Origin: a bacterium
GTDB taxonomy: Bacteria > Lernaellota > Lernaellaia > JACKCT01
NCBI GenBank assembly: GCA_019912885.1
Contig: JAIOHV010000087.1
Location: forward strand, 1-50,729
Reading direction: 5' to 3'
Length of the DNA: 50,729 bases
Positions 15,751-23,216 of this stretch are shown in pieces. A model generated the notes under the pieces. That model saw only the letters and a program-made list of their open reading frames with translations. It made no database searches and was not told the origin of the DNA. How positions within the stretch are numbered: position 1 is the first letter of the stretch; each line of letters starts with the position of its first letter. The position numbers and the translations under genes were made by a program.

Positions 15751-17022
15751 GTGAAAATTCTCGTCATCGGGCAAGGAGGGCGCGAGCACGCGCTGTGCTG
15801 GAAAATCGCGGCGTCGCCGCTTGTGACGCAGGTGTTCTGCGCGCCGGGGAACGCCGGCACGGCGCGAGTCGCGAAAAATCTGCCCGTGCGCGCGGACGAC
15901 GTGCGCGGACTTGTCGACGCGGCGATGACGCACGAGATCGACCTTGTCGTCGTCGGGCCGGAGGCGCCGCTTGTCGCGGGGATCGCCGACAGCTTTCGCG
16001 CGGCGGATATCCGCGTCGTCGGCCCCACGGGCGATGCGGCAAGAATCGAAGGCAGCAAGGCGTTCGCAAAGGAGCTGATGCAAAAGGCCGGCATCCCGAC
16101 CGCGCGCGCCGGGTCGTTTCTGGACTACGACGCGGCGGTTGCCTACGTGGACGAAATCGGCGCCCCGCTCGTGGTGAAGGCCGACGGTCTCGCGGCGGGC
16201 AAGGGCGTTTTGATATGCACCACGCGCGAGGAGGCGCTTGACGCGCTTGTCCTCGTGCTGCGCGATCGCGCGTTCGGCGCGGCGGGCGACCGCGTGCTCA
16301 TCGAGGAATTTCTCGAGGGCGAGGAGGCGAGCTTCATCGCGCTCACCGACGGCGAGACGGTGCTGCCGTTCGCGTCGAGCCAGGATCACAAGCGCATCGG
16401 CGACGGCGACACGGGACCGAACACGGGCGGCATGGGCGCGTATTCCCCCGCTCCGGTCGTCACGCCCCCGGTGCACGAGGCGATCATGGAGCGCGTCATG
16501 CGCCCGGCGGTCGCCGCGATGCGCGCCGAGGGCTCGCCGTTTTCCGGTTTCCTGTACGCGGGTCTCATGATCAAGGATGGTGCGCCGAAGGTGCTCGAAT
16601 TCAACGCGCGGCTTGGCGATCCGGAGGCGCAGGCGCTGCTCGCGCGCATCGACGGCGACATCGTACCCGCGCTTGTCGCGTGCGCCGAAGGCCGGTTGTC
16701 CGAAGCCTCCGTGGCCTGGAAGCCCGGCGCGGCGGTATGCGTCGTGATGGCGTCGCGCGGGTATCCGGCGTCATCCGAAAAGGGCGTAACCATCGACGGG
16801 CTCGACGCGGATTTCGGCGAGGACGTCACGGTCTTTCATGCGGGCACGCGCGCGGAAAACGGCCGCGTCGTCACGGACGGCGGGCGCGTCCTCGGCGTCA
16901 CGGCCAGCGGGCCGGACATTCGCGCGGCGATCGATCGTGCTTACGCGGCGGTTGAACGGATTTCGTTCGACGGAGCACGGTTCCGCCGCGACATCGGCGC
17001 GAAGGCGGTGGAGCGAGCATGA
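15751..17022 (+). CDS. purD: Phosphoribosylamine-glycine ligase
   Basis: PurD ligates glycine to phosphoribosylamine using ATP, the second step of purine synthesis. The 423-residue protein starts KILVIGQGGREHAL. It has VVGPEAPLVAGIAD, the ATP-grasp region APLVVKADGLAAGKGV, IEEFLEGEEASF, QDHKRIGDGDTGPNTGGMGA and LEFNARLGDPE. The length is normal. The GTG at 15751 has AGGAG about 9 nt upstream. purE follows 61 nt downstream on the same strand, so they probably form a two-gene purine operon. Confidence 0.96.
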   Translation: MKILVIGQGGREHALCWKIAASPLVTQVFCAPGNAGTARVAKNLPVRADDVRGLVDAAMTHEIDLVVVGPEAPLVAGIADSFRAADIRVVGPTGDAARIEGSKAFAKELMQKAGIPTARAGSFLDYDAAVAYVDEIGAPLVVKADGLAAGKGVLICTTREEALDALVLVLRDRAFGAAGDRVLIEEFLEGEEASFIALTDGETVLPFASSQDHKRIGDGDTGPNTGGMGAYSPAPVVTPPVHEAIMERVMRPAVAAMRAEGSPFSGFLYAGLMIKDGAPKVLEFNARLGDPEAQALLARIDGDIVPALVACAEGRLSEASVAWKPGAAVCVVMASRGYPASSEKGVTIDGLDADFGEDVTVFHAGTRAENGRVVTDGGRVLGVTASGPDIRAAIDRAYAAVERISFDGARFRRDIGAKAVERA

Positions 17023-17083
17023 CGTCGATTCCGTTCATCTTGTCCATTTTGTCCATGTCCACCTGGCCGGTTCGGAGGAACAC

Positions 17084-17587
17084 GTGAAAAAAGTCGCGGT
17101 CATCATGGGATCGGATTCGGACTGGCCCATCATGAGCCAGTGCGTCAACGAGCTGAAAAAATACGGGATTCCCGTCGATGTGCGGGTGCTCTCCGCGCAT
17201 CGCACGCCGGAAGACGCGGCCGCGTTCGTTTCGGGCGCGCAGGCCAACGGATTCGGCGTCATCATCGCGGCGGCCGGCGGCGCGGCGCATCTGGCGGGCG
17301 TCGCCGCGGCGCACACGTCGCTGCCGGTCATCGGCGTGCCGATGGCCGCGACGCCGCTCGCGGGTTTCGACGCGTTGCTGTCCACGGTGCAGATGCCGCC
17401 GGGCGTTCCGGTCGGGACCGTGGGCGTCGGCGAGTTCGGTGCGGTGAACGCGGCGGTGCTGGCCGCGCGCATCCTCGCGCTGTCCGACGACGCGCTCGCA
17501 AGGATGGTTACCGACGCGCGGACCAACATGGCGGAAAAGGTCAGGCAGAAGGATCGCGCCTTGCAAGAGAAGATCGCCAAATCCTAG
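17084..17587 (+). CDS. purE: N5-carboxyaminoimidazole ribonucleotide mutase
   Basis: Class I PurE moves the carboxylate from N5-CAIR to CAIR in purine synthesis. The 167-residue protein has VAVIMGSDSDWPIM, VRVLSAHRTPEDA, VIIAAAGGAAHLAGV and STVQMPPGVPVGTVGVGE. These are the substrate-phosphate and active-site loops, including the SAHR histidine. The GTG at 17084 follows GGAGGAACAC, which fixes the start; the longer in-frame version would overlap purD in another frame. No purK is visible in this window. Confidence 0.95.
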   Translation: MKKVAVIMGSDSDWPIMSQCVNELKKYGIPVDVRVLSAHRTPEDAAAFVSGAQANGFGVIIAAAGGAAHLAGVAAAHTSLPVIGVPMAATPLAGFDALLSTVQMPPGVPVGTVGVGEFGAVNAAVLAARILALSDDALARMVTDARTNMAEKVRQKDRALQEKIAKS

Positions 17588-17620
17588 GCGCCGCCGTCGG
17601 CGCGTCATGGCCGGTGCGAT

Positions 17621-19003
17621 GTGAGAGTCATTCGAATCGACCCCCGCGTTTCCGATCCCGGCGTATGGACCGAGGCGATCGGCATCCTGCGCAGCGGCGG
17701 CGTCATTCTCTACCCGACGGAAACGCTCTACGGCCTGCTCGCGGTCGCGCGGAATCCCGACGCCGTGCGTCGCGTGGTCGCGCTCAAGGGCCGCGGCGCG
17801 GACAAACCGATGCCATGCCTTGCCGCCGACGCGGATGCCGCCCGCGCCGCGTTCGATCCGCCCCCGGCCGATCTCGAAACGCTCGCCGCGCGGTTTTGGC
17901 CGGGGCCGCTTTCGATCGTCGGGCATGCGGCGCGGGAGCTTGTCGGCCCCGTCACCGCCGGCGGCGCCACGATCGGCGTGCGCGTGCCGGGATCGAAGGC
18001 GTGTAGAGAGCTGGCGCGGGCGTGCGGCCTGTTGGTCGCCACGAGCGCGAATCCCGCGGGCGACGCGCCGGCCCGTGACGCGCTTGCCGCCGCAAAGGCG
18101 CTCGGCGAGCCGGACGATCTCACCGTGTTCGACGCGGGCGAAATCGCGCCGTCTCGTGGCAGCACGATCGTCGATTTGACGAGCCCACCCGGGCGCCTCG
18201 TGCGCGAAGGCGATGTGCCGCTTGCCGAAATCGAAGCCGCGCTGTCGAGGCTCGTGCCGCGCGTTTTCGTGGAGGCCGACGAGGAATTGCAGGAGATTTC
18301 GCCCGGCGGCATGCGCATTCTGCAAAAAGTGGGCGGCTTTCGATTTTCCATCGACGCCTTGCTGCTGGCCGCGTTCGCGCGCGTCGCGGCGGGCGAGCGC
18401 GTGGTGGAGATCGGCGCGGGCACGGCGATCATCTCGCTTCTGCTCGCGCGGCGCGTGGCGTGCGAGGTGACGGGCATCGAATTTCTGCCCGCCCTCGCCG
18501 ACATGGCCGCGCGCTCCGTCGAGGAAAACCGCCTGACAGACCGCGTGCGAATTTTGCAAGGCGACGCGCGCAAGATCGGCGAGCTCCTACCCGCGGGGTG
18601 CGCGGACCTCGTGGTGTGCAACCCCCCGTATTTTGCGGTCGGAACGGGCCACCTTCCGCCAGACGATGTGCGCGCGGTGAGCCGTCACGAGGTGACGCTG
18701 AACGTCCGCGATCTCGCGGTGGCCGCGCGCCATCTGCTGAAGGAAGGCGGGCGCCTGGATGTGATCCATCGCGCCACGCGCGAAGGCGAATTGATCGCGG
18801 CGCTATCCGGCGCGGGGCTATCGCCGCGCGCGCGAAGGTCGGTCATTCCGCACGAGGGCGAGGAGCCGAAGTTCGTGCTGCTGCACGCGGTCCGCGGCGA
18901 TGCCTCGTTCACGGACCTGCCGCCGCTTGTCGTCCACGACGCGGCCGGGCGTTATACCGCGGACGTGCAGGCGATACTCGAAGGTCGCGTTCTGTCCGAT
19001 TGA
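17621..19003 (+). CDS. Fusion protein: TsaC/Sua5-YrdC domain plus TrmN6-like methyltransferase
   Basis: The 460-residue protein joins two domains. Residues 1 to about 205 are Sua5/YciO/YrdC (TsaC) type, with VILYPTETLYGLLA, LKGRGADKPMP, ARFWPGPLSIV, TIGVRVPGS and VATSANPAGDAPA. That domain makes threonylcarbamoyl-AMP for t6A37 of tRNA. Residues from about 215 form a Rossmann methyltransferase of the TrmN6/YfiC type. It opens QEISPGGMRILQKVGGFRFS, has the SAM loop VVEIGAGTAIISLLLA, and the catalytic VVCNPPYF with Asn334-Tyr337. E. coli YfiC makes m6A37 in tRNA1Val. One polypeptide thus seems to carry two A37 modifiers. The GTG at 17621 is the start. It lies 33 nt after purE. Confidence 0.85.
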   Translation: MRVIRIDPRVSDPGVWTEAIGILRSGGVILYPTETLYGLLAVARNPDAVRRVVALKGRGADKPMPCLAADADAARAAFDPPPADLETLAARFWPGPLSIVGHAARELVGPVTAGGATIGVRVPGSKACRELARACGLLVATSANPAGDAPARDALAAAKALGEPDDLTVFDAGEIAPSRGSTIVDLTSPPGRLVREGDVPLAEIEAALSRLVPRVFVEADEELQEISPGGMRILQKVGGFRFSIDALLLAAFARVAAGERVVEIGAGTAIISLLLARRVACEVTGIEFLPALADMAARSVEENRLTDRVRILQGDARKIGELLPAGCADLVVCNPPYFAVGTGHLPPDDVRAVSRHEVTLNVRDLAVAARHLLKEGGRLDVIHRATREGELIAALSGAGLSPRARRSVIPHEGEEPKFVLLHAVRGDASFTDLPPLVVHDAAGRYTADVQAILEGRVLSD

Positions 19004-19126
19004 GTCCGGTCCAAATCCCTTCGCGCTTACGAATTCGGCAGCATCCTCGCCGGGACGCGTCCTGACGTTGTAGGATGCAAACAAGCGAGACCGGAAAAGT
19101 GAATCGGGGAATTTGCGGAGCAGCGC

Positions 19127-20038
19127 ATGTTGGTCGTGGAAACCTTCGATGGCGTGAAACCCGAGGTGACGCATCTTGTCTCGCGCTACGTCCGGCTCAA
19201 CGGTTATCGACTGCACTATCTCGACGAAGGGCAGGGCGCGCCGATCCTGTTTCTGCACGGCGTCCCGACCTCGTCCTACCTCTATCGTCATCTCGTCCTC
19301 GATCTCGCGCGCAACTACCGGTGCATCGCTCCGGATCTGCCGGGATTCGGGCTATCCGAGGCTCCGGACGGATGCCGTTTCACGTTCGCGGATTTTGAGC
19401 GCTCCATCACGGACTTCGTGAAGGCACTCGACCTGCGCGGGATCACGCTTGTAGTGCACGACTTCGGCGGACCGATCGGCCTGTCGGTCGCGACGCGAAT
19501 GCCGGAGCGCTTTTCGCGCATCGTCATCATGAACACGTTCGCCTGGCCGCTGAACGGCGATCCGCATTTCGAGACGCTCTCGCGCCTTGTCGGCGGCGCG
19601 TTCGCCACGCGGCTTTTGCCGCGTTCGAAATATCTCGTCGGCTGGTTCGTGCAATCCGGCGTGAAGACGCGGCGGCTTTCCAGGGAAACGCTCGCGGCGT
19701 ATGGCGGCGTATTCCGGAACGGGCACTACCGCCCCATCCGGCGGCTCGTCACGAGCGAAATCCTCGCGAGCCGTGGCTGGCTGTCCGGGCTGCGTGACCG
19801 GCTCGAAACGATCGCCGGCCGGCCGGCGCTCATCTGTTGGGGCGATCGCGACCCGGCGTTCCGTCGCAAGGAGTGCGAACGCTTCGAGCGGATCTTCCCC
19901 GATCACCGCACGGTGCATCTGAAAAACGCCGGCCACTTCGTTCCGGAGGACGCGCACGCCCGCGTGAGCGAGGAAATCCACGACTGGCTTTCCGCCACGC
20001 CGCATACGCGGCGGCGCCGCGCGGCGTCGGTCGCCTGA
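19127..20038 (+). CDS. Alpha/beta hydrolase, haloalkane-dehalogenase-like
   Basis: The 303-residue protein has the alpha/beta-hydrolase order ILFLHGVPTSSYLYRHL (oxyanion HG), IAPDLPGFGLSE and LVVHDFGGPIGL, with an Asp nucleophile at residue 112. LICWGDRDPAFRRKE (acid) and KNAGHFVPEDAH (His) follow. An Asp in HDxGG is typical of haloalkane dehalogenases and related C-X bond hydrolases, rather than the Ser of esterases. The two halide-stabilising Trp/Asn residues cannot be confirmed by eye, so substrate is open. A GCGGAG ribosome site precedes the ATG at 19127. It is probably a single gene. Confidence 0.82.
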   Translation: MLVVETFDGVKPEVTHLVSRYVRLNGYRLHYLDEGQGAPILFLHGVPTSSYLYRHLVLDLARNYRCIAPDLPGFGLSEAPDGCRFTFADFERSITDFVKALDLRGITLVVHDFGGPIGLSVATRMPERFSRIVIMNTFAWPLNGDPHFETLSRLVGGAFATRLLPRSKYLVGWFVQSGVKTRRLSRETLAAYGGVFRNGHYRPIRRLVTSEILASRGWLSGLRDRLETIAGRPALICWGDRDPAFRRKECERFERIFPDHRTVHLKNAGHFVPEDAHARVSEEIHDWLSATPHTRRRRAASVA

Positions 20039-20120
20039 TCCGCGCCGATTTCGTGGCAGGTTACCGGCTGAATTTCACAGGAAATTCGCGAGGAGCCCGC
20101 AGGACGCGGACATAAGAAAA

Positions 20121-20187
20121 CAGGGCCTACTTTGGCTTTTTCAAGCTTTTTCGGTCCTGTGGTTTCAACGTACTCCCGCTCGCCGGG
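20121..20187. repeat. CAGGGCCTACT...GGTCCTG repeat, copy A (possible structured RNA)
   Basis: CAGGGCC (20121-20127) can pair with GGTCCTG (20153-20159), and a matching 3' part TTCAACGTACTCCCGC follows. A diverged copy lies at 20345-20405. The gap 20039-20524 contains only these two copies and no convincing gene. Confidence 0.5.
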
Positions 20188-20344
20188 ACGGCCAAGCCGA
20201 ATCGACCAGGACGTTTCAGCTATTACAATATGTGCCGCGCACCAATCGCGTTGTACGAGCGATTCCAATGCAAAAACGGTGACTTGAAGGTGTTTTCGTT
20301 CGCGATACGGGAAGGGGCGGCCCGAAACGAAGACAAAAGAAATG

Positions 20345-20405
20345 CAGGGCCTACTGCCGTTGTTTCCGGGGTCGGTCCTGCAGCTTCAGAGTACGCCTCG
20401 CCGTG
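20345..20405. repeat. CAGGGCCTACT...GGTCCTG repeat, copy B (possible structured RNA)
   Basis: The ends are conserved (CAGGGCCTACT, TCGGTCCTG, TTCA, GTAC, TCGCCG) and the loop differs from copy A. The 7-bp stem is kept in both copies with one G-U pair. Confidence 0.5.
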
Positions 20406-20524
20406 CCGGTTTGCAAGAAAAAAATACGGCCCTCAAGCCTGCCACTTGACCTGGCTCAACTTCCCGCCGGCGCCCCTGTGGGGTTAGGGTGATCGTGGAC
20501 TCACATCCGCGGAAGGAACGCCCG

Positions 20525-20914
20525 ATGCTCGATCCCGCGCCGACGGTTGCCGAGCGTGTCGTCATCGAACGCCCGGAACACATGAGCCTCCTTGGCCTTC
20601 TGATGCGCGACCTGCTCGCCGCCAATATGGCCAACGCCCGAAAATTCAAGCGCGCCCGCAAACTTGCCGGCGACGTCCTGGTGAAGGCCGGGGAGATGGT
20701 CGTCACCCTGCGTTTCGCGGATGGGCGCATCACCATTTTCGACGGCGACCGCGGCGAATCCGTCGCGCGCGTCGCCGGCAACATGCCGGGGCTGCTCGCG
20801 GTGGTGACCGGAAACGGCCTTGTGCGCCGCGCGCTGCCGGGTGTACGGCCCGGCGGCAATCTTTTGTTCCTGCTCCGGATGCTTCCGCTCATCCGCGCGC
20901 CGCGCACGGCATAA
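20525..20914 (+). CDS. Small conserved-looking protein, possibly SCP2-like
   Basis: The 129-residue protein contains EHMSLLGLLMRDLLAANMA, GDVLVKAGEMVVTLRFADG and RITIFDGDRGESVARVAG, then a C-terminal hydrophobic stretch. The beta-strand pattern with VTLRFADGRITIFDG is reminiscent of SCP2 sterol-carrier-like folds. That is a weak resemblance and the function is unknown. The ATG at 20525 has GGAAGG about 10 nt upstream. It starts 26 nt before the FAD oxidase, so the two are likely co-transcribed. Confidence 0.7.
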   Translation: MLDPAPTVAERVVIERPEHMSLLGLLMRDLLAANMANARKFKRARKLAGDVLVKAGEMVVTLRFADGRITIFDGDRGESVARVAGNMPGLLAVVTGNGLVRRALPGVRPGGNLLFLLRMLPLIRAPRTA

Positions 20915-20940
20915 CCCGTCACGATTCCGCCGGAGGACGC

Positions 20941-22362
20941 ATGAAGGATTTTCTTGTCGATCTCGTGGGGAGCGCCAACGTCCTTGATCGCCCCGAGGAT
21001 CTTGCCCCTTATCGCGAGGACATGACCGAGATCGCGCCGGTCGATCCCGCCTTCGTCGCGATCGTGACGATGCCGGAACAGATCGTGGAGATCGTCAAGC
21101 GCTGCGCCGCCGAACGCATGCCGATCACCGCGCGCGTCGCCGGCACGAACATCGGCGGCCTGACGATCCCCGCGCCCGGCGGGCTCGTGCTCGACATGTC
21201 GCGCATGAACCGCGTGCTTGACGTGAACGTCTCGGACATGGTCGCGGTGATCGAACCCGGCGTGACGCAGCAAAACCTGAAAGATTACCTCATCGAGCGC
21301 GACATCCCGCTGACGCTCGGCTATTCGCTCGCGCCGCCGTACACGTCGATCCTCGCGAACGCGCTTCTCGGCGGGCTGACGAACCGCTCGCTCAAGTACG
21401 GCGACATGTCCGACTGGATCGCGGGCCTGGAGGTCGTGCTCGCGGACGGCTCCCTTGTGAAGACCGGCGCGTGGGCGCTCTCCGACATCCCGTTCGGGCT
21501 CGTGCCGTTTCCCGACGTAACGGGGCTATTCGTTGCGTGGCAGGGGACGACGGGCATCGCCACGCGCATGGCGTTTCAGCTCTGGCCGCTGCACAAACTC
21601 AACAAGCGCCTTTTCATCATGAGCTACGGTGTGCCCGGCACCTACGACGCCATGCGCCGCCTGTGCCGCGCGGAGATCTGCGACGACATCGGCGGGCTGT
21701 CCTGGCCATCGGGCAAGATGCTGCTTGGCGTGCGTAAGCCCGCGCCCGCGCCCGCGCCGGGCGATCCGTTGTTTTTTCTCTACGTCGATCTCACCGCGGA
21801 GACAAACGACGAGATGCGCGCGAAGGAGGCGATCCTTGGCGGCGTGCTGAAGGACGTGGCGAAAACGGGCGCGAAGTTCGACGCGCCGCTCGCGATCGAG
21901 GACCTGGTGCAGGTCAACCCGAACCTCGTCGCCTTCGCGAATTTCCCCACGGAGTTGACGTTCCTGACGCAGCACCCCGGCGGCGGGCTGTCGTGGATCG
22001 GCACGTACGGCCCGCTCTCGCGCATGGAAGACGGCGTCGAGACGGGCATGGCGATCATGGCGCGGCACGGCTTCGCGCCGCTTGTCGTCTCGCGCCCGAT
22101 GCGCGGCGGGCATTTCGTCGTGCTGCGTTTCATCACCACGTTCGACAAGAAAGACCCGGAGGATGTCGCCCGCGTGCGCGCGGTGAACGAGGAACTGCTC
22201 GACATGACGGTGAGCAAGGGATTCATTATGTACAAAACGCCCGCCTGGGCGTGGGAGCGCCTGCGCCCGAAGATGGACCCCGGCATGCTCACGCTCATCG
22301 CGCGCGTCAAGAAGATGATGGACCCCGAGGGCCTGCTGAACCCGGGCAAGTTGGGGTTGTAA
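20941..22362 (+). CDS. FAD-linked oxidase (GlcD/VAO-type FAD-binding family)
   Basis: The 473-residue protein has the FAD_binding_4 (PCMH-type) layout. VAIVTMPEQIVEIVKRC and the ITARVAGTNIGGLTIP cofactor loop come first. VAVIEPGVTQQNLKDYL, GYSLAPPYTSILANALLGG and ATRMAFQLWPL follow. A C-terminal substrate domain ends in ARVKKMMDPEGLLNPGKLGL. It should oxidise a small hydroxy acid or phenolic substrate; which one is unclear. The start at 20941 follows CCGGAGG. Its last 270 nt occur again at 25291-25560 with 16 mismatches, bracketing an AT-rich insertion. The proximal copy keeps the full frame intact. Confidence 0.88.
   Translation: MKDFLVDLVGSANVLDRPEDLAPYREDMTEIAPVDPAFVAIVTMPEQIVEIVKRCAAERMPITARVAGTNIGGLTIPAPGGLVLDMSRMNRVLDVNVSDMVAVIEPGVTQQNLKDYLIERDIPLTLGYSLAPPYTSILANALLGGLTNRSLKYGDMSDWIAGLEVVLADGSLVKTGAWALSDIPFGLVPFPDVTGLFVAWQGTTGIATRMAFQLWPLHKLNKRLFIMSYGVPGTYDAMRRLCRAEICDDIGGLSWPSGKMLLGVRKPAPAPAPGDPLFFLYVDLTAETNDEMRAKEAILGGVLKDVAKTGAKFDAPLAIEDLVQVNPNLVAFANFPTELTFLTQHPGGGLSWIGTYGPLSRMEDGVETGMAIMARHGFAPLVVSRPMRGGHFVVLRFITTFDKKDPEDVARVRAVNEELLDMTVSKGFIMYKTPAWAWERLRPKMDPGMLTLIARVKKMMDPEGLLNPGKLGL
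22093..22362 (+). repeat. Proximal copy of a 270-nt duplicated gene end
   Basis: Aligned by hand with 25291-25560: 254 of 270 positions match, with no gaps. Homology begins at the CGCCCGATG codons and ends exactly at the TAA stop. Confidence 0.85.
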
Positions 22363-22403
22363 CCGTTTCGGCACCCGAAAAATTGCAACGCAAAACAAAA
22401 GTG

Positions 22404-22432
22404 TTGACAGAGCAACGAAAATTGCGATAAAA
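22404..22432 (+). promoter_or_regulatory. Candidate sigma-70 promoter of the AT-rich module
   Basis: A perfect TTGACA at 22404-22409 is followed by GATAAA (22426-22431, 16-nt spacer) or ATAAAA (22427-22432, 17-nt spacer). The first start codons are at 22518 and 22527. Confidence 0.5.
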
Positions 22433-22526
22433 GGCAGGCAAGACATTCGGAAATTGCAACTGCGGGCGCATTCGTCTCCGATCAGTACGAGATTCGAACG
22501 CCAGAAAAAGAGGAAGGATGAATATT

Positions 22527-23216
22527 ATGCATTTGGCGGTAGATATAGCGATGAATTTCGCGCTGCCAATTCTTATCCTCATCCTTGCTGTCCGTGTCGA
22601 AGAGTCGGCATGCGATACTAGCTACTGCGAAAAGGCTCGCAGTTATCTTGATAATAAACGCCAAAAATTGCCCGAACGCCGCAACCTGCGTCGACGACGG
22701 CAACGAATTCGACGTGAATCCGACGCGGTAGATTTTCCGGCTTATTCGCGAAGGTCGAGTAGTTTTTATCTTGGGAGTATCGCGCTTACCCTATCCTTTT
22801 TTCTTACCAATTCGGTTTGGTCGTTTTACGGGCGGCAATATTATTATAATATTCCTCTGTCGTTTGTTAAATTTGACGCATTTTTTGGAAAAACTTGGTT
22901 TTCTGATTCTGATGATGATCCGGTCTTACTAGATTTTCGTTCATTTTTATTGTTTACGCTTTTATTTTTAGCTCTGTTATTGGCGTGTATCTATATACGC
23001 GCTAGAAAAACGCGGGCTCGATATAACATTCAAGATATATCCGTTTACAGCGAGCGAATGTGGGATTACATTATAGACGGAAATTTCGTAAAATATTGCA
23101 AGGAGTCGCTGATCCTAAAAACGCCATTCGAGGCTACGTTTGCATGGTTTGGACTCATTTTGCAGCTGTTCCTTATATCTAATGTTAGCTCAAATCCTGG
23201 ACAAGGTTTATCATAA
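22527..23216 (+). CDS. AT-rich module protein 1: small polytopic membrane protein, unknown
   Basis: The 229-residue protein has about four hydrophobic helices: near residues 5-25 (NFALPILILILAVRV), 80-105 (YLGSIALTLSFFLTNSV), 140-162 (FLLFTLLFLALLLACIYI) and near the C-terminus (FAWFGLILQLFLISNV). A very basic segment, RRNLRRRRQRIRRE, sits between helices 1 and 2. No family was recognised. AGGAAGG lies 9 nt before the ATG at 22527, which decides the start; the ATG at 22518 directly abuts that site. Its stop overlaps the next ATG by one base (TAATG), so the two products are probably made together. Codon use is unlike that of the neighbours. Confidence 0.7.
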   Translation: MHLAVDIAMNFALPILILILAVRVEESACDTSYCEKARSYLDNKRQKLPERRNLRRRRQRIRRESDAVDFPAYSRRSSSFYLGSIALTLSFFLTNSVWSFYGRQYYYNIPLSFVKFDAFFGKTWFSDSDDDPVLLDFRSFLLFTLLFLALLLACIYIRARKTRARYNIQDISVYSERMWDYIIDGNFVKYCKESLILKTPFEATFAWFGLILQLFLISNVSSNPGQGLS

